Part shown: positions 24,101 through 34,478 of the stretch, piece by piece
Layout: every line of letters begins with the position of its first letter
Numbering within the stretch: position 1 is the stretch's first letter
From: Panax quinquefolius
Lineage: Eukaryota; Streptophyta; Magnoliopsida; Apiales; Araliaceae
Direction: 5' to 3'
Length of the DNA stretch: 64,000 nucleotides
Assembly (NCBI GenBank): GCA_020205615.1
Contig: CM035168.1
Coordinates: 126,676,795 to 126,740,794, forward strand
Position numbers and translations under genes: made by a program
Notes under the pieces: model-generated
Told to the model about the DNA's origin: nothing
Databases searched by the model: none
What the model saw: only the letters and a program-made list of their open reading frames with translations

Positions 24101-24171
24101 GCATTTGTATTATGTACCATGTATTTGGCGACTCATGATAGGTGATGTATACCTATTTTGGGGGCGTCTCA
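21121..24171 (+). repeat. 3' LTR of element A
   Basis: Starts TGTAAGACCCC and ends GCGTCTCA followed by the duplicated ttaat. It has a decayed TATA box (22457, tataaatc), aag|gtaagg (22595) and the leader array (22665-23150). It aligns with 980-4030; the first 110 bases are almost identical while later parts show clustered differences. Confidence 0.88.
22665..23150 (+). repeat. Leader inverted-repeat array, A 3' LTR
   Basis: Perfect 9-bp stem gttattcca (22665-22673) with tggaataac (22690-22698), followed by six to seven degenerate 60-70-bp units. Confidence 0.7.
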
Positions 24172-24262
24172 TTAATAGTATTGACATAATAATTATAATC
24201 CCAAAATTAATAGTCTTGAGATTATAATCCCGGAATTATAATTTTTACAAACAAACATAACC
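24172..24262. mobile_element. MITE, family M copy 2, right part
   Basis: Starts with the duplicated ttaat of element A and ends caaacaaacataacc at 24262, the inverted counterpart of 865. This is the other half of the host MITE. Confidence 0.65.
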
Positions 24263-25038
24263 TACTATGTTTGCGCATGTATCTATTATAGTAGTATGCA
24301 ACAGCACAATGTTAACAGTTATTTAGAATAAAATAATAATTATAAAATTTAGTGTAAAATAAAAAAAATTATAAATTTTGAATAATTAAATAAAAATATA
24401 AAAAAGAAAATAATAAAATATACTAGTATTTGGTAGGATATAATAAACCAAAAGTATTTTGAACCATAACATTGAGAAGAAAATTGAGGAAAATTATTTA
24501 AAATTTATGAATAAAAATTAATATCATTATTGACTAGTTACGGTTTGAATGGTTGAGATGCAGAGTCGTGTACTTCCCCTTACTTCAATAAGAGTATATA
24601 TACTTCCCAAGAACCCTTATAAATAAAATCAAATTTAAATTATTATCATTTTTAAGATTTAATAATTGACTTATTAAGTTAAAATGTGTATCTAATTTTG
24701 TATGGAGGATCAAGACAATCTGATAAAAAAATATGAACCAACAAATTAATAAATTTTTATATATTCTCCATATTTCAAAATATAAGATTAATACTCACTT
24801 TGTCAATTTTATATATTCAAGTTTAAAATTGATAAGATTAATAAGTGATGGTCTTGCTTGGATTTGTAAAAGTCAGACAAAAATTACTAGTTGATAGTGA
24901 GAATTACTGATCGTGTCCTAATTTGAAAGAGGCTAATGTGTGCAACCCAACAAAATGCAAAACGCCTGCAACCCAAAGGCCTTACGGCCCCACGGCACTA
25001 TGACTTATCAATATCATTCAAGTCCATTTAAGAATTAA
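24263..25038. other. Intergenic, AT-rich
   Basis: No reading frame, repeat pair or RNA gene recognised. Poly-A and AT tracts with one GC-richer island near 24950-25010. Confidence 0.6.
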
Positions 25039-25465
25039 AGCTATGTTTATTTATAAAAATTATAATTTCAGAATTATAATTCATAGAATTATAATTTCAA
25101 GGTTATTACTTATAGAATTAAATACTCTTAATTACCTATTTGTTTTTATAAAATAAGATAACTTAAAATAATTTCATGTTATGTTTATTTTTTTTTTCAG
25201 GATTAATTAAAGTATTAAATTAAAAAATATCGTTTGAACTATTATACCCTTACCAATAATAACATATTTTAAACTTATTTATACACCAAAAAAAATAATA
25301 TTTACTTATATATATATTTCGCTCCCCCCCTCCCCCCCACCCCCACCAAAAAAATAAAAATAATATTATACACTCTCACCCCGCCCATCCCCCATTTTCG
25401 ACAAACAAAATACTTTGGATTAATAGTCTTATTCAAAGTATAATTCCTGCAAACAAACATAGCCT
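25039..25465. mobile_element. MITE, family M copy 3
   Basis: Ends agctatgtttatttataaaa and gcaaacaaacatagcct are inverted relatives of each other and of copies 1 and 2. The 427-bp interior is non-coding and contains a C-rich tract at 25321-25350. Flanking duplication is unclear. Confidence 0.6.
25321..25350. repeat. C-rich tract inside MITE copy 3
   Basis: Four C runs of 5-7 bases in 30 bp; the minus strand could form a G-quadruplex. Confidence 0.6.
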
Positions 25466-26426
25466 AAGAGTATGATTTTACTATATTCTATGATTCGGTC
25501 TGGCCTTTTGTAGATCCCATCAAAGTTAAGTTAATGTTATAACGAATCAAAATGACATTTTGAGTTCGATTTGTACTCGTTTGATTAAAAATTCGATTCG
25601 AGTTCGATTTAAAATATAAGTGATTCAAATATGAGCAAATTTAAAGTTCGATAAATTAATCGAACCTCTTCAAATTATAATTTTTTATTGAAACTCGGAT
25701 CATATTCGCTCGAAAAGTTCAAATTGTTCGGATTTAATTCAAGATCGTGCTCGACTCGGTAACTAAATGAGCTCTAATCAAATTTTATTTTATTTTCAAT
25801 AAATTTTGTGAATCAAATCTGAACAACTTAATACTCGACTCGATTCAATTTATTTAGACATCAACCTTTGATGAGCAGAAAAAAATTATACTTCAGCTTG
25901 TAAAATATACTATAGAAAATGCAGTAGAACGTACGTTATTCAAACTTCGAAGTGTACAACTAATTACAAAGTCAGTTACACAACCTGAAATTTCCCGAAA
26001 TGGATGTTTGATGAACAACTTTTCCTATATTTTTAATTTTAATGATAATCCTTTTTTTTAATACCTTTAAGGTATCTCATTTTTATATTTTTTGAAACCA
26101 ATATAAGGAGGATTGTATTGCATATCACTCATAGCGGGTGATCTCATTTTTATATTGAGGCTGAGGGAGAGCAAATTCGGATAATTATTTTGGACTCTGA
26201 ATTTCCATCCTCATTCTCCATATCCTAATTTCTCTCGCCAACAAATTTTGTTTATTTTTATTTTTCTTGCACACAATTATTGTCTGCACTGCAGTGCAGG
26301 TTAATAATAATTAGAATAATAAAATAAGCTAAAACTACAAATATGAGAAATTGATCACTCCCGTCGAAACATACTCCTCCGGAAATCCCCAAATCAGAAA
26401 CCCTAACCTACCAACCCAAATCCTCC
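25466..26426 (+). other. Upstream region of the OSTC gene
   Basis: AT-rich with dense ttcga/tcgaa motifs at 25560-25860, possibly an eroded TIR element. The last 80 bases before the start codon are C-rich and leader-like. A clear TATA box was not identified. Confidence 0.4.
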
Positions 26427-26885
26427 ATGGATCCGATACTTCACGTACTCCAAATCCTCCCATACTGCTTCCTCCGCCCACCGCGTCTCCGGCTGAAGTT
26501 CCCATCTTTCTCTCTCCCCTCCGCCATGACTGTTTACTCCCTCATCCTCCTCACCTACTTCATGGTCGTCTCCGGCATTGTCTACGACGTCATTGTCGAG
26601 CCACCCGGTATTGGATCTACTCAGGACCGAGCTACCGGTGCCGTCCGCCCCATCGTTTTCCTCCCCGGCCGAGTCAACGGCCAGTACATTATTGAAGGCC
26701 TTTCATCTGGGTTCATGTTTGTTCTTGGTGGCCTTGGCATTGTGCTTATGGATCTTGCACTTGATCGTAACAGGGCTAGGAGTGTCAAGATCTCGTTTGC
26801 ATCAGCTGGAATTTCCTTCGTTGTTATCGGTTATGTAATGAGTATGCTTTTTATTCGCATCAAGATCCCTGCTTATCTTCATTGA
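26427..26885 (+). CDS. Oligosaccharyltransferase complex subunit OSTC/DC2-like, single exon
   Basis: Encodes 152 residues matching the OSTC/DC2 family, small membrane subunits of the ER oligosaccharyltransferase that help dock the N-glycosylation enzyme at the translocon. Seen directly: 'PSAMTVYSLI' (about residue 31), 'YDVIVEPPGIGS' (about 53), 'RVNGQYIIEGL' (about 81) and three hydrophobic spans (about 33-52, 88-110 and 122-144), with a short C-terminal tail ending PAYLH. Length agrees with the family's roughly 150 residues. The ATG at 26427 has a good context (ccATGg) and the N-terminus aligns with homologues from the first residues. No intron is needed. In Arabidopsis the homologues are annotated as oligosaccharyltransferase complex/magnesium transporter family proteins; the transporter label is unlikely to describe the function. 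Confidence 0.93.
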   Translation: MDPILHVLQILPYCFLRPPRLRLKFPSFSLPSAMTVYSLILLTYFMVVSGIVYDVIVEPPGIGSTQDRATGAVRPIVFLPGRVNGQYIIEGLSSGFMFVLGGLGIVLMDLALDRNRARSVKISFASAGISFVVIGYVMSMLFIRIKIPAYLH

Positions 26886-27581
26886 TTAACTACTCAGCCA
26901 GTTCTTGTACTTTTTCATGACCTTTTAAGTTTTACTGTGAAACTGGTTTTTGTATGAAAGTATAAATCTTTAAAGGTTCTTAGTTTTTGATATTAAGTGT
27001 GTATGATGAAATGGGGAATCTTGGAATGGAAATAGAAATAATTTTTAAGCTTATGGCTTCTTCCATTTTCTCATTTAGCATATTCTTTTTTTGTTCTTTC
27101 TTTATTTCTTTTTTCTTCATGTTTATAAGTGGTTGCCACTTGCTGGCAATATGAAATATTATTTCTACTACATGTTCCTCTCGTTGGTTGCTGAGATTGT
27201 TTTGGAGTCTGCAAATATAATCGGAATGTGACATATTGACCTCAAACCTTAGCAAGTCTTGCTAACTCACAGAATTTGAGTATTGGTATTTCATACTCTG
27301 GAAAATAAAATTTTGAGTTCTGAATTAAAAAATGGGTGTGATAATTTGGGGAAGTTTTATATGGTTTGCGGTTTTGTGAGCTTTCTCAGTTGTACTTGTA
27401 TCTGTCTTGAATGTGTTTTTTTTTTTTTTCATACAAAGATCTTTGTTAGCACTGTAAGAATGATGAATTTCATATGAGTAGGTTGAAAATGAATGATTAA
27501 ATGTTCGATTTTTTGTTTGAGTTTATGCTTTGTTTTTCTTAGCTTTTATATATGGCCACTTAGTACTATGATATATTTGGT
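26886..27581. other. 3' region of the OSTC gene and spacer
   Basis: The first 120 bases are a likely 3' untranslated region. The rest is T-rich spacer without a credible gene; short frames here have no family features. Confidence 0.5.
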
Positions 27582-27780
27582 TAGGGGTGGTGCAAAACAG
27601 TAGGTAAAAACAGTTTTTTACTGAAACCGGTAATGTTGAACAGGCCGGTCAGGTAATAAATATCTTCAATAAGTACCGGCTCAACGGGATTGGGACCGGT
27701 AGACACTTTCTTTGATTCGGCAAATATCGAACCAGACCGATTTTAGCGGTTTAGTATATATATATATATATATATATATA
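27582..27780. mobile_element. Truncated hAT-like end
   Basis: Begins taggggtggtgcaaaac and has accgg-rich subterminal sequence like the complete element at 50434-51298. No right end is visible; the homology stops at a (TA)n run at 27755-27780. Confidence 0.45.
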
Positions 27781-27980
27781 AAAGGACTGATCCATAACTA
27801 ATGTTGTCAAATTAAAAGGTTATCCTTACAACAAATCGTGAGCATCCATCCGATGATCGAACTATTAAATAGAGCCTCCGTCCGCAATTTATTTTCTAGT
27901 ATTCCGCAGTTTAATACTGCAGACAGGACAGATGTCCAAAATACCCTTCCTTGTATAAGTGTCCGTCCGCATTATTAAAC

Positions 27981-29014
27981 TTAGGACTGATCATTCAGTT
28001 ATAACCGAAAACCGAAATATTCTTATTTTCAATATCCGAACTAATAACCGAATTTTGGTAATAACCGAATAATCGAATACCGAATTACCGAATTACCAAA
28101 TTGTAAATTCGGCATTTCGGGTAATAACCGAACACTACTATAAAAAATAACACCCAAAATTATGATTCCACAAAATGCCTAAATCGACTCTGATGTTATC
28201 CATACCAAAATTGAAGAGTCACATGCAGTGAGATTGAAACAAATTTTCTATCTTATTGCAGTTAATGTTGGAAAAAGATCGGATTTTCTAGATCGGATGA
28301 TGGCGGAGCCGGGAGCAGGCCACTAATTTGGACCTGGTGAGGTGTTTAACTACCAATCGTGGCCATGATGTCATCGACGATCGGTCATGGATTCTTTCAC
28401 GAAGCTAACGTCTTGCCAAGGGTGTCTGCATAAGCTTTGAGGCCTTCTTTGGAGTTGTAGCGGCTGTGGTCCTGTGGAGCATGTGAGTGAAGGTGAGGGA
28501 GGAGAAATGGGTGCGGCGGAGCGGACCGGCGGTGAGGTCAGAGGTGGACTACTTGGTCGAGTGAAATCAGGCCGTTGAGTCAGTCGAACATGGCGGAGAC
28601 TTTTTCCTGATAGGTATCGAGTTTGATTTTGTAGATGACTATGTGTTCAATTTGGAGATCTGAGACTTAGAGTCTGGGGCAGGTGGGTCTAGCCGGCTAC
28701 TTTACTAAAAGTAGCTTTATGATGTAAAGTAGAGTAGTAGACCATAAGTAGAGCGGCTTTATTTAGTAAAGTAGACAAGTAGTCCATAAGGCTTTGTTCG
28801 GTTATATTATTATTTCAACTTTGCAAAGCTTTATTCGGTTATTCGGTTAAACCGAATAACCCAAAAATGAAACCCGTACAAACTAACCGAAAACCGTAAA
28901 TAATTTTAGATATAACCGAAATGTTAAAAATAATCGAAATATCAGGAAATTTCGGTTAAATTATTTCGGTTCGGTTCGGTAATTCAGTTATACCCGTTTT
29001 TTGCTCAGTCCTAA
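27981..29014. mobile_element. TIR element carrying a captured gene fragment (Pack-type)
   Basis: Perfect 10-bp terminal inverted repeats ttaggactga (27981-27990) and tcagtcctaa (29005-29014), flanked by a direct 6-bp ttaaac (27975-27980, 29015-29020). Subterminal zones are packed with ataaccgaa/ttcggttat motifs on both sides. The 0.4-kb GC-richer core is unlike the AT-rich surroundings and is a decayed piece of a host gene. No transposase is encoded, so it is non-autonomous. A 6-bp duplication is not the hAT norm, so the superfamily is open. Confidence 0.75.
28280..28665 (-). pseudogene. Captured fragment of a stress-responsive A/B-barrel (dabb) domain gene
   Basis: Translated in shifting minus-strand frames, the fragment gives in order 'IEHIVIYKI', 'ISLDQVVHL', 'SSLTFTHMLH', 'HSRYNSKEGLKAYA', 'VDDIMA' and 'PAPGSAI'. 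These are landmark segments, in the right order, of plant stress-responsive A/B-barrel proteins, and they cover most of one domain. Stops and frame changes occur every 15-30 residues, so it makes no protein. No intron is visible, so capture from RNA or from an intronless gene is possible. It is enclosed by the TIR element at 27981-29014. Confidence 0.75.
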
Positions 29015-29686
29015 TTAAACTGCAGAGACGCCAAGTATGTTTAGCTCTTAAATGAAGCCATTATAATCTTTAGTCTCGTCTGTAGTATTAAATTGTGGAC
29101 ACCAGATCTATCCAAACGACGTCGTATGGCAATTGGGAAACTTAAAAGTCCCGTTCGTAGTTTAATACTTATTAAATTGAAAGATTGAAATGAAATGTTA
29201 GGCTCTCAAGTTTAAACAATACGTCAATACACATATGTATATGCGTGCTCATACCTTCATCATCTTCAATGCAATTACCGCTTCAATATTCAATCTTTCA
29301 ACTACCCATTACCAGATCTAACTGTAATTTCAACAACCCATTACCAAATCTAACTCTAATTTTGTTGGGTTTTTATGAGCTCTCATAAATGCTACTTGTA
29401 GCTCAGTGTGAATCTCTTTTGGTTTTATATCACTTGTTGGATTAGTTTTCATTTTGGTGGCATTGCTTATGACGGTTGCAGTTGATTGAATTTTGGCAAA
29501 AAGTTTCAAGATCTCATCTGTAATGTCGTTAACATTATGCTGCCTCCCCATCTTCGAGGAACTATTTTTTTTTTTCTCTCTGATGTTTGGTATGAAGTTT
29601 ACATTGTTAGAAATTATGGATGTGGATATGACGGAAATTGTGGATGTTGATATGAAGTTAAAGAGAGAGATCATAGTTTAAGAATC

Positions 29687-29692
29687 TTTTCA

Positions 29693-29742
<50 letters not shown>

Positions 29743-29750
29743 TGAAAACT
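29687..29750. repeat. (TA)n array within an inverted repeat
   Basis: ttttcagtata, then about 22 TA units, then tatactgaaaa; the whole is a near-perfect 60-bp palindrome. Confidence 0.8.
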
Positions 29751-30690
29751 GTTTTTCAGTGATCCTCTGTTTAATATTGAGAAATGAGAAAGGAATGATT
29801 TGTGGTGTTTTGGTAGCAGGAAAGTGAATGGTTTGTTACTGTTAGATTTGAAGAAACTAAAGGTTCTTTTATATATATTGTTATATTTAGCTCAATTGGC
29901 TTAAGAGTTTTGCTGAAGCGACTCAAAATCTCATTTCATTATATTGATGTGCTACTACTAATTTTATCTTCTTTCCATGTGCGAGTGGAATTCTGTGATT
30001 CTAATTGCTTAATGCTAGTAATATTTGGACAGTTATGGACTGTTTGATACCAAGAGCCAAGAGGTAGGTAATTGCATCTTTCCTTTTGTCTGTAATGTCT
30101 TGGAAAATTCGAACTGTATGGTGAATTGGTAGTAGCGACCCCCTCTATTTTATTGTCAGTCTAGATCATGGATTATGCATTTACTGATGTTCTAGTTCCA
30201 CATGGTTAGCTAAGCTACCTTCTATATATATCATCGACCAAATTGATTCTTGGATTTTACAACATTTTATGCGTCACTGCTTTTTCTAGTTCTACATAGC
30301 CCATCTTCAATTTCATTGCCCAAATTGATTGTTGGACACCGTGAGGCTCAGCCACCAGAGGCCTAGGCCCCCATACTCATGTATGCCCAGCTCATATTTT
30401 AGCATGGGCTTTAGGCTGGCCTGCATAAGGATCGATACAAGAGATAGGTGTTACGTACTGTCATAAGTTCATAACGTAACAAACAAGACACTTGGGCATT
30501 TGTCGAAACTCAATTTAACACAACATGTCAAATGAACTGGGAAAACCAGATGTTCTGGTTTCGGTCCTGAAAGATTTAAATCCTTGAGATAATTCAACAG
30601 AAAATATTATACTACTACATACAATATTTGTTAGATTATAACAAATCTTAAAAAGTGTGCACCAAAAAAGAAAATAGTCGAACCAAACTG

Positions 30691-30691
<1 letters not shown>

Positions 30692-30751
<60 letters not shown>
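30692..30751. repeat. (TA)n microsatellite
   Basis: About 29 TA units, 75 bp downstream (3') of the PIRL stop codon at 30827. Confidence 0.9.
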
Positions 30752-30754
<3 letters not shown>

Positions 30755-30826
30755 CCACCAATACCAAACAAAAAGCAAGAAAAATAAAAAGATTTGAGTA
30801 TCTGACCATGATTGATTCACTCGATC

Positions 30827-32591
30827 TCATCTTGTGAAGTGAGATTTGGGAGAGAAAAGTCGTAGCGGAGAAAACATACCCGCATACCTAGGTGAAGCAA
30901 GGGTCTGAATTTGATTATAAGTACTACTGGGAATAATAATTAACCCTTCCCTCTCCTCACGATTTAAGTTAATATTAACGTTTGCGCCGTTAAACGTACT
31001 ATATTTCCTCAATTTCCTAATCCACGACTTCTTCTTGGGAGAGTTCTTGTGTCCACCATTCATCTTTTCACTCAAGTACTCTTTCACCTTGTACAATCCC
31101 TGCTCAACCACGTCCAATGGCGGCGAAACTAGCGGATTGCCTTCGACGCTGAGCTTCTGTAGCTTTTTCAGGCAACCAAGCGAGTCGGGTAAACTAGTGA
31201 TCTTGTTGTAGCTCACGTCCAATTCGACCAGGGAGCTGAGGAGGCCTATGGAATAAGGTAGGGTTGCGAGGTACTGAAAGTTTTGGCTGACGTTGAGGCT
31301 TTCGAGGTGGATTAGGTTTTCGAGGTTGTCAGGGAGGGAGCGAAGGCAGTTAAGGCGGGCGTCGAGTATGCGGAGGTTGGTTAAGTGAGAGGTGGAAGAG
31401 GGAAGGAAAACAAGCTTGTTGGAGTTGACTGAGAGTTTCTTCAAGTTTACGAGCTCAAACCCTAACGTGTCTGGGAGTCGGGTTAACCTGTTGAAATTTG
31501 CATTCAGCTCTTCCAGCAATCTGCATGAAATACATGCCATATATATATATATATATCATGTCACATATGTTAGTAATTAAATGAGAATTAATTATTTGAT
31601 TTGCAAACAAATCGTATTATTTTTACACTTAGTCTTGTTATTAATTTTAGAATTAATTAGTGTTAAGTGAGAGATTAGTTGTCAAAATTTAAGTTGAAGG
31701 ACACAAAAAGACAAAAAAATTGAGGACAGAGGATCATTAATATTTTCTAAAAACACTACTTCCACCCTTTCTAATATTTTATAAATTGATCGATCAGGCC
31801 GCGAAAAAAATTATTTAAAATTTTATTGATATCCCTGAGAAGGATATTTGTCTTTGATTTGTATGGAAAGCCGGAAAGCTTAAATAAGAATTAATTTACC
31901 GGAAATAGCTACATAAGGACCCCAAAAAAAAAAACTATATATATATATATAACGGAATAGATTAATTGGAGTTTATTTTATGTTGACCCGCAAATCATAT
32001 AGTACGTCTTAGCATGCATATGGATAGGGGTATATAATTGAGATGATAATTAACTAACCTGCAATTCTGAATGGTTTTAGGGAGGGAGAGAAGAAGGTTT
32101 GCAGAGACATTTAAGAGCTTGAGCTTTGACAAACACCCGATGGAATTCGGAAGTGCTTTCAGCTGATTTGAGTGCACGTCCAGCACCACAACGTTGAGGA
32201 GTCTTGCTGTTAGAGACTCTGGTATGCTCTGTCCTCCATCCAATATTTCACATGATCGATCGATCGATCCAACAAATTTAATTATATGAATAATTAGTTA
32301 AATATATAATAGCTAGGTAGGTTGATAAATGATCGATCGATATTGAGATGGATCGGATGGATAGATTACCTGAAGATAATTGTTGGAGAGGTCTAACCTG
32401 CAGATAAGTGATAAATTAAGAGAAGGATTAGGGAGAGAGTGCAAAGACATTCCACTCATATCCAATACATCAACTACCCTTCCAGCTTCCTCCAGCTCTA
32501 TGCCCCCCATTGATGATTTACTCATACTCTTCATCAAATCCATCCTTATTATACTTGCTGCCGCGCCTGCATGCTGCTGTTCATACATCAT
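30827..32591 (-). CDS. Plant intracellular Ras-group-related LRR protein (PIRL6/PIRL7-like), 3 exons
   Basis: Exons on the minus strand: 32370-32591, 32059-32228 and 30827-31520, all with GT-AG junctions. They join in frame to 361 residues. PIRLs are plant-specific soluble LRR proteins related to animal SHOC2/Ras-interacting LRRs; several act in gametophyte development. The N-terminus is short (MMYEQQHAG). LRRs with the plant PIRL pattern follow, such as 'LDLSNNYLQ', '[16 protein letters not shown]', '[16 protein letters not shown]' and '[16 protein letters not shown]', then the family signature '[17 protein letters not shown]'. The basic C-terminal tail contains [12 protein letters not shown]. 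No signal peptide or membrane span is seen, consistent with an intracellular protein. Length is close to Arabidopsis PIRL6. PIRL6 versus PIRL7 cannot be decided here; neighbouring OSTC and ACA genes favour the PIRL7/PIRL6 locus pair. Confidence 0.9.
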
Positions 32592-33772
32592 CTTAATTTA
32601 TTTACACACACACACACCCCCAAAGAAATTACACAATTAAATTATATTTTTTTTTTAAAGAGACAGCTAGCAGAGAGGAAGAGAAACTGGCAGGACAGAA
32701 ATGTGTGCTAGCTATGTGACTTGTGTGTAATGTGATGTTAATTTGTTGACAAAAAATAATTATACTCGAGTATAAATATATATTAGTAATTAAATCCAGC
32801 TTAATTACACGTACGGATGAGCATGCATGAGGTACAACATGTACACGTGTCCATGAGGAAAGTACGTACAGGCCCTATATTGTGTAACCAATTAAGTTTC
32901 CTACTGACCCCCATCCCAAACTCAAAACCCAGCCATACTCCATACCATACCTTTGTTTTAGCGTCTAAACGTACATGCATGGCATGCATGGATGGATGCG
33001 CGTCAATTGCGGTCACCCCTGCTCTCTATACAACTAATTAAAACCATTTTTAACTAATGCTTATACTCTCCTCACCCCTCATCTTCTATTTGATCCGAAC
33101 CGATCCGGTATACAAGGTAACTTGTAGGTTAAAATGATTTTGTATAGTTTTTTCTTGAAATATTAAGGTGGTTGATAAGAGAATTGTGATGTTGTCAAAA
33201 TAATAAATATTACTTAAATTTGATAGTACGTAACATGCATGTACATTTATTCTCTTACTAGCCAATATGATTATTCAGTGGTCGTCCTATCCTATAGTTG
33301 GTACAGTTTATATATATGCAAATAGTCTATGATTCATATACGGAGGTCCAGTAATTGCTTCGTGTACGTTCTGTACCTTCTTCATGCGTTATTATTAGAA
33401 AATAAAATTAAATATAATAAACGTAAGAAGTTCATGTGGTTTTAAAAAAAAAAAATTTGAAAAAAAAACCAACGTATAAAATTAGAAAAGAAAAAACAAA
33501 AAGAACAACATAGTTCATGTCATCACGTGGTTTAAATTTTTTTAAAAAACAACGTAGTTCATGCATGTTTTCAAACATCATGTCAAATCGATTGAAAAGT
33601 AAAATATATAAAGGTTTAGATACGAAAGAAGAAGAAGAAAAAAACATAAGAAAAGATAATTAAGTACAAGCCTTTTAATTAATCCATTATCTCCTCACTC
33701 CACATGAATTGAATTGATGTGGTTGATTCTCAATTTCTAATACATGATCTTCTCTCATATATATACGGGTCC
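32592..33772 (-). other. Upstream region of the PIRL gene
   Basis: AT-rich with scattered catgcatg motifs (RY-like; for example 32823 and 32976-32990) and a short CA run at 32602-32616. No coding sequence. Promoter elements cannot be assigned with confidence. Confidence 0.4.
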
Positions 33773-34030
33773 GGATCTTAACCTTACCCCTTATCTAACA
33801 TACTTTGCATACCTTCTTTAACGACGGACCGGACAACAATTCGGTCTGTCCCAATATATTAAACCGTCGTCTTAATTTTTAGCGATAGACAACATATAGC
33901 AACGAACAACATATAACAACGAACAACATATAACGACAAACCGAACTTATAGCTACAGACCTAATCAACACCCGATCCGTCGTTAAAGGGAATATGCAAG
34001 GTATATAGATAAAGGGTAAGTTTAAGATCC
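33773..34030. mobile_element. Small TIR element with about 57-bp inverted ends
   Basis: The left arm begins ggatcttaaccttacccc and includes tttaacgacgga. The right arm, read in reverse complement, begins ggatcttaaacttaccct and includes tttaacgacgga. The arms match over about 57 bp with few differences. The centre contains three 17-bp units (aacgaacaacatataac) at 33885-33935. Long arms hint at a Mutator-like MITE, but no 9-bp duplication is visible. Confidence 0.6.
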
Positions 34031-34096
34031 GACGTAAGGCAGAAAGAAATACTACGTGGACAACCCAACACCACAAACTTTTAGAAGAAGACTAGA

Positions 34097-34206
34097 AATG
34101 TAACGCTTCTGTAGAAGAAAATGTAGATATGATTGAATAACTGTAACACTTGGTAGAAAATGTACATATGATTGAAAAAACTAAACGCTTCTGTAGAAAA
34201 TGCAAC
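34097..34206. repeat. Short degenerate tandem repeat
   Basis: Two to three imperfect copies of a roughly 50-bp unit (cttctgtagaaNaaaatgta .. atatgattgaa). Confidence 0.5.
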
Positions 34207-34421
34207 GTTTGTCGTTCTGACCATATCAACTTATGCAGCAAAAATAGACTCTTTTCCCATTGATAAATTACCCAGTAGATGTTCAAGTGAGAAAAAAAAA
34301 GGTCATTGCACATATAAATAGTCGTAACACTGATATTATCATTACTGACAGACATATACATCTAACTCTCGAGGCATCTCATTTATTTGTATTGACACTT
34401 GGAGGGAGAACTTGATCAAAA

Positions 34422-34459
34422 GGGGTAGGGGTGGGGGTGGGGGTGGGGGTGGGGGGTGG
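34422..34459 (+). repeat. G-rich tract beside the stop codon of the O-fucosyltransferase gene
   Basis: Seven runs of four to six G separated by single T residues in 38 bp on the plus strand, 20 bp beyond the stop codon of the minus-strand gene. It fits a DNA G-quadruplex on the template strand; the mRNA copy would be C-rich. Confidence 0.8.
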
Positions 34460-34478
34460 AGTTTCTTCACAATATATC

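Larger units (their letters stand above)
980..24171 (+). mobile_element. Retrotransposon A: Tekay/Del-like Ty3/gypsy chromovirus, full span with nested insertions
   Basis: Two roughly 3-kb LTRs (980-4030, 21121-24171) beginning TGTAAGACCCC, with the right one ending GCGTCTCA, flanked by the 5-bp duplication ttaat. The internal order is primer site, gag, protease, RT, RNase H, integrase, chromodomain, polypurine tract. This order, the C-terminal chromodomain, the tRNA-iMet-like primer site and the long LTRs fit the Tekay/Del clade. About 12.3 kb of the span (4381-16636) is foreign: solo LTR C with element B inside it. Without that insertion the element is about 10.9 kb. All reading frames are broken, so it is not autonomous. 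It lies inside an older MITE. Confidence 0.9.
29015..30826. other. Intergenic spacer with (TA)n arrays
   Basis: No supported gene. A minus-strand frame of 114 codons at 29330-29674 has no recognisable domain. Contains two long (TA)n arrays, at about 29694 and 30692. Confidence 0.5.

Noticed and set aside
26351..26838. Two other plus-strand frames overlapping the OSTC gene
   Set aside because: Shadows of the GC-richer OSTC coding sequence in other frames.
29330..29674. 114-codon minus-strand frame
   Set aside because: Ser/Ile/Asn-rich, no recognisable domain, no gene context; could be a relic but cannot be supported.
30515..30837. Frames with long YIYIYI runs
   Set aside because: Translation of a (TA)n microsatellite.
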